A stretch of 64,000 nt of DNA, from NCBI GenBank assembly GCA_002286855.1, contig NRSV01000002.1, positions 492,152 through 556,151 on the forward strand, read 5' to 3'. Below are positions 1 through 11,456 of this stretch, one piece after another. Position numbers and translations under genes: made by a program. The notes below the pieces were generated by a model that searched no databases, was not told the DNA's origin, and worked only from the letters and a program-made list of their open reading frames with translations. Source of the DNA: Bipolaris cookei (Eukaryota > Ascomycota > Dothideomycetes > Pleosporales > Pleosporaceae). The number at the start of each line of letters is the position of its first letter. Position 1 is the first letter of the stretch.

Positions 1-719
1 GACACCAAGCCTTGCAAAATTACCGTGTGGGTCGATGTTGGGGACCAAGGAGATTGGCCATTTATGGACACGAGTCAGGTTAGCAGCGCTGGTAGGGCCG
101 GGACGAGTGGAGCCGCACGGTAGCAGGTGAACGACGGCCTTCGCATGTGTTGTCAGGCACACATGGGCTTGAAACACTTGCCTAGTCGACCAAGACGTGC
201 GTGACACGTGGATTGGGAACAGTGGGGGCTGTGAGTGCCGAGATCCGACATGTTATCGCAATCGCGTCCGTGTCCATTAGCCGGGCTGTTCTCTAAGGGT
301 CTTGTAACATCGCCGTGGATATGGATGCGGATGTGGGTATGGAATGCAAAGGAAGGACGGAGGCAGAGAGGGGCAGAAGGGATGTAGGTTGTGGAGAGCA
401 GGGGGGTTAGTACCTGTGTACTACTTACTATGCACAGCCCCACTTTCCCACCTTCCGGCACTTTTGGTTACAGTGCTATCATCACCATCGTCATCACCAC
501 AGCACTGCATACATATACATCTCCAAAAACCAGCTTGCCGACGATGATGGCAGCCCTTCACCTTACAGGACGCTTCGCATAGTCCGACTGCTCGTCTTTC
601 TTTGTTTCCGGTCATGGGCGCTGCCTCATCAACAAGCGCCCTGTCTGTAAAGTCAAGCTAAACCCTGCACCTAATCACCCTATCGACACCACAAACTAGC
701 AGTACCAAGCTCACCAGTG
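1..719. other. Intergenic, no gene recognised
   Basis: Upstream flank of the first gene. Short open frames exist on both strands, but none shows a domain, a codon pattern or splice logic that I can support. Pyrimidine-rich stretches and CA/TC runs precede the first gene. Confidence 0.5.
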
Positions 720-1499
720 ATGGAAGCACAGGGTCTGCTTGTCATATGGGGATCTGCCGACCCTACAACAGTAGACGAAGGCGCTCTGAACGACTGGTGG
801 ACCAACGAGCATCTCCCTGAGCGCCTGCGCCTCCCAGGATTCCAGCGAGCGCGTCGCTACCGCGCGCTCAGCCCTGAAAATGGACACAACGAATATCTCG
901 CCTTGTACCAACTGTCGAATGTTCAGGAACTGGCATCAGCAGAGTATCTGCACACGCTCAACCATCCTACGCAAAAGACGGCGCAGTTTATGCCGTCGCT
1001 TGCAAAGATGAGTCGGTTTGCTTGCGAGATCGTTTCGTCCGAAAGTTCATCCGTTTTGACATCGGACCAGCCGGCTAAAACACACAACATGCTGTATATG
1101 GTAGTCTACGAAGTTGATGCTGCAAGGCAAGACCATGACCCATTGTTGTCAATCCAAGAGCATATTGGCCGGGCGCAAGACGCTGCATCGGCAAAGACGA
1201 TGCATGTTCACTTGGCCAAAGTCAATCAAAAGCTTACCAAAATTGGTAGTGCCAGCAGGTCTTACGAAGGCGTGCATTTCCAATCCTCTCAAGCCGTTGG
1301 TGAGACTGAAACACTGGCGGCTGACACGTTTATTGCTTTGTACGAACTCAGCCACAATCCAACTGACAGCTCGATAGCCGAGGGCGACATCGTCAGCACA
1401 CACCTCGGCGACACTTCAAGCCTACGAGGGGTTTGTGTCAGGCATACCAATATCTATCGTTGCATCGTGTCCCTTGATAGATCTTCCCTTGCGCGTTGA
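720..1499 (+). CDS. EthD-like/dimeric alpha-beta barrel protein
   Basis: Single-exon gene of 259 aa. The first ATG is at 720; an in-frame GTG lies just before it. The protein seems to hold two similar halves. Residues ~5-85 carry a beta strand (LLVIWGSADP), a helix with NDWWTNEHLPERL and a later EYLALYQLS strand. Residues ~125-230 repeat the pattern with MLYMVVYEVD and TFIALYELS. This is the spacing of ferredoxin-like EthD/antibiotic-monooxygenase domains. The His in the WWTNEHLPERL helix is typical of that fold. No cofactor or substrate can be inferred. No signal peptide or membrane segment is seen. The family call is by pattern only, and the biological role is unknown. Confidence 0.7.
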   Translation: MEAQGLLVIWGSADPTTVDEGALNDWWTNEHLPERLRLPGFQRARRYRALSPENGHNEYLALYQLSNVQELASAEYLHTLNHPTQKTAQFMPSLAKMSRFACEIVSSESSSVLTSDQPAKTHNMLYMVVYEVDAARQDHDPLLSIQEHIGRAQDAASAKTMHVHLAKVNQKLTKIGSASRSYEGVHFQSSQAVGETETLAADTFIALYELSHNPTDSSIAEGDIVSTHLGDTSSLRGVCVRHTNIYRCIVSLDRSSLAR

Positions 1500-1820
1500 C
1501 GCGACCTAGACGCTTCCGCCTACGCCTACGCTGGCCGCCTTACCATGACGAAACGCATTCGGCAACGCGTGCCCCATTTTTAGGCACCACGGCCAATCGA
1601 ATACCTCTGACAACAAAACCCATACAAGCCACAGTATGGGCACATACCAAAAATGGGTGCGAGTCATCAGGGATCGCTCATGAGGCGTAACCGGTCAACA
1701 GGCTAACTGAGCCATAAAGCTTGCCTTTTATCCTGCATTGTGTAGCCATCGTCGCAGTCGTCCTCGAGCCATCAACGGAAGAATCAGCTCTCCCAGTAAT
1801 TCATTGACGCCAAAATCAAT
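1500..1820. other. Intergenic
   Basis: Short spacer between two genes on the same strand. Nothing recognisable beyond the presumed 3' UTR of the first gene and the promoter of the next. Confidence 0.5.
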
Positions 1821-2505
1821 ATGCCTGCCATGAGGATACCCATCATTCTTCCGCTCACCGCAAATGTATCCCCTCGCCTCCGCATCCTACAATACGCCCA
1901 GCTAGTCATTGCAGGCCTTGCATTATTCGCTTTTCTCATCACCTTTCTCATCCCATTTCGCCACAAACTCTTCACGCTCAGCCTTCTCTACACCCCGCTC
2001 CTCACCTCCATCACGACTGTCTTTTTCATCGTCCGCGAGCAAAACAACGCAAAAGCTGGAACTCTTTCCAAGAAGAAATATGTCAAGTACCAGGCGCTCA
2101 AGATGGTGGCTGCCATCGGCATGTCGTTCATAGGACTCATTGGATATCTAGCTAGCGCGCCTGCTGAGGCAGACCAAGACAAACATTATCCTAGTCAGCA
2201 AGGAATGTGGTTGAACGGAGTCAAGATTGGAAGATGGCAAGGTATATTGCTTTGGCTCAACTTCTTCAACTGGTACGTAACCTTTCATCTGCAGTAAACA
2301 CTGTTGACTTCGTGGGTGCTAACACATGCTTGATAGGGTCTTTCTATGGGCTAGCCTGTTCTACTCGTGCTGCATGACGAACAAGAAGCAGGGTGCTATT
2401 GCACTTGCCGGTGACGAGGCGAACATTGGTATCGATACTGATACTGATAACGATGAAGCGATTGCCCGGGATCTTCAGGCTCAAGACCTCAACTGGCAGG
2501 CCTAG
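1821..2505 (+). CDS. Four-helix membrane protein, function unknown
   Basis: Two exons, 1821-2272 and 2337-2505, give 206 aa. The 64-bp intron has a GTACGT donor, a GCTAAC branch site and a TAG acceptor, and the frame is kept through Trp-Val. Four hydrophobic segments are visible: residues ~24-45 (LVIAGLALFAFLITFLIPF), ~50-70, ~93-110 (MVAAIGMSFIGLIGYL) and ~140-162 across the intron. A basic loop with SKKKYVKYQ follows helix 2. The C-terminus is acidic and rich in Asp, with T-D repeats. The four-helix layout recalls MARVEL/SUR7-like fungal proteins, but I see no diagnostic motif. The start could also be the in-frame ATG at 1830. Existence of the gene is fairly sure; function is not known. Confidence 0.7.
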
Positions 2506-3104
2506 ACTAGAGATGACAGGCAGGATTTGCGACGTCATTTCCGCATTGGACACAGTCGAGAGTAACATCTCGAAAGCATAGTCTATGGGCTAGAATGGAA
2601 AGCTGTGGATGTATCTGATATTGTTTAAGTAATTGGTACTGTGGGGATGAAGTGCAACAATCACCAATTGATATCTTGTCCGAAATTTGTTGGATAATAA
2701 AGACATTTTTCACATCCTTTCCTGTGCCCGCACGCCTTGAACGCGCCCCACTTTTACAACCTCACTTCACCCCAAACCCATTTCTAGCGTTCACAAGGGT
2801 GATCCTGAAGAAGAAATATACCGTATTATTTCATCACCATTGCCATCTTTGTTCACAACGTTGCAGTCGTCGTAAGATCAGCATCGCTTCGAATCATACA
2901 AAAAGAAAGCGTTTTAGTAAGGTATGTCAGATCCAAGACGATCTGTAATAATAAAAGCAATCCATAAGTCATAAAAAAAATAGAAGTAAATAAACATTGT
3001 TGCAAGATTAATCTCAGCTTTCATACTCCATCTTTCTCACGAAAAGGTAGAGCTTCTGGATTCAGTATGCCAACATACTGCAACCTATCCGCAATTTCGA
3101 GTAC
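2506..3104. other. Intergenic between convergent genes
   Basis: AT-rich 3' flanks of two convergent genes. It holds A-runs and AATAAA-like signals (for example around 2950-2995) but no gene. Confidence 0.5.
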
Positions 3105-4367
3105 TTACCGCGTATCTTTGATGCACGTGATATTATCCACACTATCGCCAGTGATGGGTGTATCATTTTTGCTGGATCGTGGCTCCAGAGACTGCAAATC
3201 AACATCCGGTGCACCTGCAGTTTGCGTAGAGTCATATCGTGACCTCCTAGATCTTGCGTCTTTCTGTAGCATCCCATGCTGATTCCGACTGAAAAGGCCT
3301 CGAATGAGCATACGTCGTGGCATGGGGACTTCGGCAAAGATATCCGTGGTGAATGGGCTTGTCTGGATTGACGATTTGGAAGCTGTGAAAGAAATGCGGT
3401 TTTGGTTATGTGGAGTGGCCAGAGCAATGGTCCGGATGAGATGGGCCATTGACATTTCGATGTTGAGTTTGGCTAGGTATGCCAGCGGGTGAAATATGGC
3501 GTAGCTGCTAGATGTTAGTTTGATGTACGGATTGTAAAGCTTGGTGTTAACTTACACGAATCCGTTAGGGATGCTCATTGCTGCAATGATCATGACGTCG
3601 AATAAGAGTGAGACGACAATGATGCGTTTGTTGAAGCGGACTAGGCGGTTGTACTTGCTCAGGCCGTTCCTCACGAGCTCGGACTTTACCGTTTGGATGA
3701 AGTACCAGTTCAGGTACGCGTCCAAGAGCAGAAAAAGGACTTTTTCGATTCGATCCCAGATAGAGTTGATGCGTATCCATCTGAGGTCTGATCAGTCAGA
3801 TCACTAAAGATCACGTGCAGCGAATACCTTTCACTGATCTGAAGACGCGCGGGTATCCATATGCAAAAGACGCTAATGTTGATCAAAGTGACGATGACTG
3901 CGGTTCCTATAGCCAGATGTCTTCCTCGTTGTCGATCTGGCAAAACCACCCGGATTCGATTGACGATAATTTGCGGCAACAGTTGGATCTGGATCACCCA
4001 GCAAAACACTAGGCGCATTAGTCGTCTTCTACTCAACACCTGTGTCATACTTGCAGATGCCCATGTACATGTAAAAACTGGGCTGTATGATTCTTAGTAA
4101 GAACAGCAGGCACACTATGGCAAGGACCACCGAGGCAACCAATTCAAGCCATATCATCCAGATATATCCGTTTCTCCACGGCTGCCGGGATGCTCTCGTC
4201 TGCCTGAAACCAATGAAAGCCGCGGAGAGGCCAAAGATGTTGGCAATCCCGAACGCCGTACCCGCTAAAATAATATCCGATCGGCTCACTGGATGTATAG
4301 CGTAGTTGTCGGGGATGAATGGACCCCAAGCTTTATAGCCTGAAGGCAAAGCATTATTGTCGCTCAT
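3105..4367 (-). CDS. Multi-pass integral membrane protein (fungal, uncharacterised)
   Basis: Four exons on the minus strand, 4055-4367, 3828-4008, 3556-3780 and 3105-3504, give 372 aa. Introns 2 and 3 are normal GT-AG. Intron 1 (4009-4054) only keeps frame with a GCAAGT donor, so it is a GC-AG intron with a CTAAT branch site. About seven hydrophobic segments are seen, including IILAGTAFGIANIFGLSAAF, a WLELVASVVLAIVCLLFLL helix, a helix at the 1/2 junction with QLLPQIIVNRI, and LAIGTAVIVTLINISVFCIW. The C-terminal ~110 residues are polar, basic then Ser/Asp-rich, probably cytosolic. The layout resembles receptor-like fungal integral membrane proteins, but no signature such as CFEM is present. 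A GTAAGT overlaps the stop codon, so a further small exon is possible. Confidence 0.75.
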
Positions 4368-7300
4368 GGGCTTGACTTAGGTAGCATGTAAGCCAACCCA
4401 GGCGTGATTCATAGTCGACGTTGAGGCGATATCAGGGTATGCTGGAGAGAGAATTTGTGAACAAAGACTTGTTGTTTCTGGCTTTCAGTAGCTTCCGTCA
4501 ATAGTTGACGGCTGCGGGGCCGAAGGAGCTATATTATGAACAGTGGAAAAAGCTCCCGGTATGAACAAATGTCCGTGCCTGTGTTAGGTGCAAGCCAACG
4601 TGCGAATTCGGGTGGTTACCATGGTGCCCAACACGGGTCATTTAGATATGGGTGCCAGTGAAGGAGGAAGCGGGCGAGGTTTTCGGCGAAAGCTGTTGAG
4701 CTGACATCGATGATCGCTGATCGTGTCAATCGTTCACGAAAGCCTTAGCATCCGCCTTGACTGATTGGACGCTGCACAAAAAGAACGGCGTGGCTTCGGT
4801 GTCGTCGCCACTGCACAGAAACCATAATATTCTCACGATCTCATCATCAGAATAACCGGGAAGTTTACGTCCACGCATAAACGGATTCGTAAGATTGTGC
4901 TTCGTCTGATGCAGAAAAGCAGTGTCGCAAGTTGCAGATGGCGATCGTGAAGTGTCAACGACAGCCACTAGCATTACGAAGGAGGAACTTGAGAAGCTTT
5001 GTGGGTCATCATATCGCTGCTTAATATTCGTTTATTCGTGGTAGGCTGAACAAAAACGACACGTACATACATGTGTACATGTTGTGAGAGTGGCAGAGTC
5101 TTGACGTAGGCCAAGATTGGAAATGTACCGTTCCGCTAGCGCCGAAGTATCCGACACGTGACACATCCGGCAATATCAACGTGAGCTTGCCCATACCGAA
5201 TCGCGTCAAATATACAAATCTCTCATATTAACATCTAGAAGTAGATAGAGTAGCTACCTTTTTTCGTTGCGTACTACGAATCTCGTTCAACCTGGGTGAT
5301 TAGACATGGCGAGATGCCTGTTCCTATTCACATGCTGTCCTTACAATTCCCTACAAACACATTTCCACATTTGATGTCGTTCATCCGACTTAGTCCCCTG
5401 TCATTGCTCGTTGATTGCAGTGTTAGCAAAGATTTGTCGATCGGCAAAAATAATAATTCTGCTGCAAGATTGAACCTAACGTTGGGAACACTGTCTTCAC
5501 CGGTGAGTTACCCTGCCACGACCTTAACAAAGAAACAGCACACCTCCGACACGCCGACGATTCCCCGATCCTACAAGACCCCAGTATATTGTGTAACTTC
5601 TCTAAAGTAGAGTGGGACTGCATCCCACTGATAAGATCTCGGGTCACGCCAATGTTCACATACATAACTCCGATGTCGCTTGGATCTATGCATGTTTATG
5701 TGTATAAGCATCATACGTGTTTGAAGACTTGGCTCTCACCTGCACTTGAAGCATTTCCTCTGCTCACTCTTCACATGTCAGGCAACAAATACACACAAAC
5801 TTCAAAGTAGGATGCGAAGACTGAATTTTAGCAAGGGCGAGTTTGGTGGCTAGTGCAAATGGCTGCATGGCACGAAATGTGGGGCTGAATGACCTAGCTG
5901 TAGTCCAAAAAGTGTCGCTACACACCTGGTGTTCTTTGTGGCGTAGAGATGCCCCTGAAAACTCGTCACATTTCATTTTTGTACCAGGTTCTTTGACATG
6001 TGTAGCGTCAACAGAAATCAGTATGACACAGCATGCCACCAAAGACTGGCCGTTGCGAGTAGTTTATTGCTTTCATTGCCGCTCCTGACGAGTCAGAGTG
6101 TACTACCTCCAGAACTCTATTCAGCAAAACCTTTGCTATGTGAAGGAAAAAAAGAAATGTGCTGTTTCCTGGCCACTCTACCAACAGCCGTCAAAGTTAT
6201 GAACCCTTCGATCTACATACATATATGCCGTGAAGAGTCGACTTTAGCCATCGAAGAAATTAGCAACTCAATTCACCTTTTCTGGACCTCATATTGAGTT
6301 TTAATCCTGAAACAGGTTATCCGAACTCAATCACTCGGTTCAAAAGGATTGAATCTTGCAATAGCAGTCACATATCACCTCTCTTGTAGCCAAGAAATGA
6401 CTTGCGCTCCAAATATTATCAAGAGCGTCTTTCAGTAGACATAGCACACTAGTCTACAGGAAAACCTGGCTATCCGATATCAAGAAGTCGCATGAACCAG
6501 TACAAGTATATACACTTTCCAGAAGGCCTTGCGTGGCGCTAAACAAAGTACCTGGAAGATCGATCTTCATTGAGATCTCGATGATCACAACCCTCGCAAA
6601 GCCTACTTTCTGCTCGGATACCACCTCAAAACGCAACGGACATCCAATTAAAAAAACTCATTGGTTCTATGTAAAAGAAAACGACTACTAGCAACGCCGA
6701 TATTTGCAGCTTGAAAGACTTATTTTTAGCTTATAGTTTGGCAAGTAGGGCATTATAGTCATTGCCAGCAGAGCTACCAGAAGAAACTTTGTTTAGTAGA
6801 CTAAAGCCGAACGAGGAAACAAGTACCAAAAGACTACTGAACGGTGAAGTACATGTCGGCACCCGCTGCTCCACGACCTCCGAGGCCTCTCACAGCCAAT
6901 TGGTCCCGCCCGGTAGGCCAACGGCCGGAGAAGTTAATCGGTGCCCTAATGCACGACATGCCATTCTATTACCAATTTCCACATAGTGTACTGCGATATA
7001 CGCGCAACGTTGTTTAGAAGTGATAAAATCAACGCGGGACCACGACCTGGGTTTTCTAGCCTAACCCAGTCTGCAGACCTCACGACACAATATGAGCATT
7101 TTCCCAACGCTTTGTTTGGCCATAACCGCTCAAATTCCGATCCAGAGATGGCCTTCCGCGGCCCCACTATCTCCCACGTGCAAGATAAGCAGCCGGTTCA
7201 AGCTTTTTTTGGAGAGATGCAAGCGGGGGGATTCAACACGGATGGTTCTTGAATATCATTTCCATGACTCTCAACATATTTAAGCTTTACTCATTTTTAT

Positions 7301-7379
7301 CTTATTTTCTCAAACACTCGTAGCTGTACACTGGCACTACAATTCCCTGCTCGAACCCCCCGCACAGATTGAAGCTACG
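4368..7379. other. Gene-poor 3 kb interval
   Basis: No coding gene could be supported on either strand. Open frames are short, without codon bias or domains. AT content is raised in parts (for example 6300-6760), which could reflect an old, mutated repeat, but no terminal repeats or transposase remnants were recognised. The last ~100 bp are pyrimidine-rich and probably belong to the promoter of the next gene. Confidence 0.4.
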
Positions 7380-8371
7380 ATGGCGCCGCAGACATCCATT
7401 CCGCTAGCAGCAAACGTACTAGGCACGCTGGGAACGGTATTCTGGTGCGTACAGCTTGTACCCCAGATATGGCGCAATTACCGGACGAAAAGCACAGTTG
7501 GGTTGCCGGAGTCGATGATGCTGCTTTGGTCGATTAGCGGTGTGCCTTTTGGGGCGTATGCTATAGCTCAGCAGTTTAATATTCCGCTTATCGTTCAGCC
7601 GCAGTGTTTCGGGGTACTTTGTGGGGTTAGTTGGGCGCAGTGTCTGCTATACGGTCGGTACGTTGAGCATACGTTATCTAATGTTCTGAGCAGTGTATTG
7701 ATGGATTTACAGAAAGTGGAGAATATGGACTGCATCTCTTTTGTTGGTTATCCTCCTTATCATCTTTGCCGGGATAGAAGTTGGCCTTGTGTTTGCGATT
7801 CGGCCGCCGTACTCGAGAGGAATAGAGTGGCCAGTGTTGCTAATCGGTATCATTGCATTCTTGACACTCATCTCTGGATACCTGCCCATTCCTTTTGAGC
7901 TTCTCAAGCGACGTGGAAGAGTTGTTGGTATCGATTTCATCTTCCTAGCGATCGATTGGAATGGCGCGTTTTTCTCACTCATGGCTTTGGTAGCTCAGAA
8001 TGAGTTCGATACGCTATTCGGCACTATGTATGCGTTATGGTGAGCCACGTACAAAGTTTTCACATACTCTATGGGTACTAATCTATGACAGTTGCGCTAT
8101 CGAGATGAGTATGGTCGTCTCGCATCTAGTGTGGCTTCTTCGGACTCGCGGTATTCGGAGACGTGCCAAGGAAGCTGGTAAAACATTTGATGAATACGAG
8201 GAGGGAATCGAGTGGCAGTCAAAGGGCATCGATGTTGAAAGGCTGTTTAAGGATATGCTCACTAGGAAAAGCAAAGCCAAAGAAGGAAGAAGTGTTGCAG
8301 TCAATGACATTGAAGCATCTGCTACACCGGAGGAAGTGACACCAAAGACTGTTCCGAATGTTACTGAATGA
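7380..8371 (+). CDS. PQ-loop repeat membrane protein
   Basis: Three exons, 7380-7657, 7713-8039 and 8092-8371, give 294 aa. The introns are 55 and 52 bp; the second has a TACTAAT branch site. The first PQ-loop motif is VQLVPQIWRNYRTKSTVG at residues ~23-40, followed by LPESMMLLWSISGVPFGAY. The second half carries the related segment GYLPIPFELLKRRGRVVG followed by FIFLAIDWNGAFFSLMAL, in which the second motif has PIP instead of PQ. Hydrophobic segments suggest six to seven helices. PQ-loop proteins (cystinosin, KDEL-receptor and SWEET relatives) act as small-solute exporters or sorting receptors in vacuolar or Golgi membranes; the substrate here is unknown. The C-terminal ~90 residues are charged and cytosolic. 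The family call is confident. Confidence 0.85.
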
Positions 8372-8682
8372 ATGCTAATTTGAGAGGGTCGAATCAGTCA
8401 GGGGCGTGCTAGTTGTGGAAGATACCCCTATCAGATTATTATGATCAAGGAAAGGAACGATATGCGAAGCAACCACCACCTGGAGAAAGACAACGCTAAG
8501 GCTCAGGCTCAGTCGTGTCATCCAGTCACGTGATCTACCGCCTAGTCTTGGTACACCGTCCATGGAAGGCACACAACGAATGGATGCCACAAAGGATCTC
8601 CCTAGTATATGTCAACAGATAACAAACCCTCATGGGTCATTGTGTTCAACTTAGTTTTGGGTCCAAGTACAATATATTATTA

Positions 8683-8833
8683 TAGCCCCAGTTGCATGCA
8701 ACGTCGGTTCGAACCCGGCAGCAGTCAAACCCTTCTTCGGGGGACCAGTCGACAGCCGAGGGGAATTTTAGTCACTCCCCTGGTAAGAATCATAACTCCG
8801 ATGATTCGTCAGTTCAAACCTGACACGCTGTCG
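8683..8833 (+). ncRNA. tRNA-like structured segment, possibly SINE-like
   Basis: Two T-arm-like hairpins lie 105 bp apart. The first is 8703-8719: a 5-bp stem and a seven-base loop TTCGAAC. It embeds GGTTCGAACCC, an exact match to a Pol III B box, and is preceded at 8683 by the A-box-like TAGCCCCAGTTG. The second is 8808-8824: stem GTCAG/CTGAC and loop TTCAAAC. Around the second, a cloverleaf-like fold can be drawn: CGACAGC (8750-8756) pairs with GCTGTCG (8827-8833), AGGGGA (8759-8764) with TCCCCT (8776-8781), and GAATCAT with ATGATTC around the loop AACTCCG. Linker lengths do not fit a functional tRNA, so this is more likely a tRNA-derived SINE head or a decayed tRNA pair. Whether it is transcribed is not known. 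Confidence 0.35.
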
Positions 8834-9297
8834 CATATTGCGCTCGCCCCGCAATAGACTAAGTAGTCGCTCCTCACGGCTACTCACGGAAGAGATACTC
8901 GACAATATGGACAGCGAAATCAGCGCGCGTGGCTGGTGGTGTTCTAGTCCGCTACCACCCAATGGACACGTTATGACCAATGCCCAACCCTCCAACGATA
9001 ATATCGAACCCGCGGCTACAGTATAGCTACGACCTTCCGAACCCTGCATATGCGACAGGACGACAAGGACCAACATCAACTGAAATACCCGAACAACATG
9101 GTCATCAACGACAAAAACGGCAGCACCGACGATTAGAGAAAGTATACCTGTTACGAAAGGCGAAGGAACCAAGCTCCACAATACACATGGACGAGAACAG
9201 GGGTGTTTACAGCTAGTACCTAGCTGGTTTTGCCCTGTACAGATGCAAGAAGTGTTCATAGACCCGAAAGGGAACCAGGTAGCACTATAAATTGATC

Positions 9298-9315
9298 TTA
9301 TTATTATTATTATTC
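9298..9315. repeat. (TTA)n microsatellite
   Basis: A run of about six TTA/ATT units. It lies ~470 bp downstream of the tRNA-like segment. Such simple tails are common at SINE 3' ends, but the link is only a suggestion. Confidence 0.7.
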
Positions 9316-9587
9316 TACTTGCCCACGTTACTGTCCAGCGCACCCTGTCACTCTATCTGCGAAAACCAACCAACAAGAATCTTGACACCAGAAGTCTTAT
9401 ATTACTTCCACTCAAGATATAGTCTTAAATAGCTATAACGAATCCGAAATTAACATTAGCAAACATTAACATTATAATTGATCACAACGTCAGCACCAGA
9501 GCTTTTTCAAGAACAGGTTTGGGTATTATTGTTACATTTTTTTGATAAACACTTAGAGCTACTATCTAGAAAGCCAACTGTCAGAAA

Positions 9588-11456
9588 TTAAGCAGTATTA
9601 CCATTCGCACTCTGCTTGCGCTGCATTTTCATGCGTTGTGCCTCCGCATACTTGTTCTCTGCATCCGGAACGCCACGTATGACACTGCCTCTGCGTGAGG
9701 TTGGCATTGATCCGCCTTGCTGTACAAACGAGTTTGCCCTACTTCCATAAAGTCCTGGTAAACTGCTAACACGGCGGCCGCCCGTCTCATCACGAGCAGC
9801 ATTTAGCTGCTGAGCAAATGGACTGCGCTTACGGAGCTCAGGACCCTTCCAGTAGATGACGTAGACGGAAACGACGAGAAGCAACGAGATTGCGAAAAGG
9901 ATTGTTGAAGCGTACGCAAGGTGCAAGTCGCCTCCAATATTTTGGAAAAAGGGTGTTGCAGGAATGGTGAGAACACCAGCCAGGAAGTCGCGGGCCCAGC
10001 CATTACCACCGGTCGCGGAGGCGGAGTAGGGTCCATAGGCGCAGATCATGTAATCGATAGTGGCCATATAGATGGCGTAGTTGGCGATACCAATGATTGC
10101 AGAACCAATGAGAGAACCAATCCAATGGATTGGCGGACCGGTTGAAGTCCATGCAAAGATGATAAGACCGATAGGCAGGCAGGGTGCAGTGTAAAGCAAC
10201 CACCAAAGTCTCGCCTCATATTGAGCACGTTCGTCTTCAGGCTTCTCCTCACGAAGGCGTTTGTTGCGCTTGATAGCTGGGAAGAAAGAGAACCAGGCAA
10301 GCAAGTAGCCGACACCAATAGCGATGAAAGTCAGTCCGATTGCGAAGGGCGCAAAGTTCCATTGCTCGTACACAAGGGCATACGACTGAAGAAACATGAA
10401 AATGATGGCATCGGAGAAACCGGACAATAGCGACAAGACAAGTACTATGGGCTCGGTAACGAACATGCGGAATGGACGCATCCAGGTAATGAGAATCTCG
10501 CGCATGCTGAATCGCTCCTTGAAAGTCTTGAGTTCGTTCGGTCCCCAGATGTTGTTCGGCTTGCCATTCTTCTCGCCTTCTTGACGACGCTTCTTAGCAA
10601 TGCGATCCATGAGCACTGTGGTGCGAGTTTCGGGAACAAGGAGAGCATGGGCGATTTGAACTGCACCGCCAAAGATTAACTGGATCCAGATGTTCCACCT
10701 CCAGGCGAGGAATTGCTCGACAAAACCTCCGACAATGGGGCCGAGAACTGAACCACCGACTGAAGAGAAGACGATGAACGCAACAGCATATTGTTGGTTA
10801 TCACTGTACACGTTAGTTGCGTTTGTAGTGGAGAAAGAAGGTACTTACGGTTCCCACATATCAGCCACCATGGCCAAAGTAACAGAGCCACCAGCAGTAG
10901 AAAGACCACCAAGAGCACGGAAGCCAATGATGGTTCCAAAATTGGGTGCAATGCCCACAGGAATCTGCCAGATGTTGACAAGGAACAAACTGAGTTGGAG
11001 GATAGGCCATCTTCCGAGCTCTTCACTCCAGGGCGCCCAAAGCTCGCAACCAAAGGCGTATGTGAGTAGGAAAACGGCTGCACCAACACGCGCTGCCTGT
11101 GCGCTGACGCCAAACTCTTCGGACATGCCGCTTACGGCATTGCTGTATAGCGATGTGTTGAAATTCATGCTAACTTGCACCATGAAGATGACGCTGAGGA
11201 TAGTCCATTTCTTCCATTTGGGGAAAGAAAACCCAAGCTCGTCGTAGCAATCTTCTTCGGTGATTTCATAGCGATCGTAAGTGCCGTACTTTTCGTAGTG
11301 TTCTTTATCAGCCGCAGAGACGGCATGATCAGCGGGGTTTTCAGTGTGAGAGTGATCGCCATCAGAAACAGCCTTTTTCTCGAGCTCGCCAGCCTCGTTC
11401 TTGTTGACTGTATCGACATCGTGAATTTCTGGTCTTATTTCCGCGGCGGACGCCAT
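9588..11456 (-). CDS. MFS transporter, DHA1 drug/polyamine type
   Basis: Two exons, 10849-11456 and 9588-10803, with a 45-bp intron (GTAAGT donor, ACTAAC branch, CAG acceptor) that joins MWEP to DNQQYAV. The product is 607 aa. A charged N-terminal tail of ~85 residues is followed by 12 predicted helices. Diagnostic stretches are ELWAPWSEELGRWP (motif A region after helix 2), GFRALGGLSTAGGSVTLAMV in helix 4-5, GSVLGPIVGGFVEQFLAWRW (motif C) and the central loop LKTFKERFSMREILI. These match the fungal DHA1 group with Flr1/Tpo1-like drug and polyamine antiporters at the plasma membrane. The C-terminal ~70 residues are basic and Ser/Arg-rich. The actual substrate is unknown. Confidence 0.88.

Larger units (their letters stand above)
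8372..9587. other. Intergenic with structured tRNA-like segment
   Basis: Interval between the PQ-loop gene and the convergent MFS gene. Its middle (8683-8833) contains tRNA-like hairpins, described separately, and a TTA microsatellite lies near 9300. No protein gene is supported. Confidence 0.5.

Noticed and set aside
8750..8833. A functional tRNA gene
   Set aside because: Acceptor, D and T stems form but linker lengths and the anticodon loop (no U33) are wrong for a working tRNA.
8768..9343. 191-codon open frame on the minus strand with RFELTNH
   Set aside because: It runs antisense through the tRNA-like hairpins; the RFELT string is the typical translation of a reversed T-arm. No codon bias or domain.
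10690..11247. 185-codon plus frame
   Set aside because: Antisense to the MFS transporter coding region.
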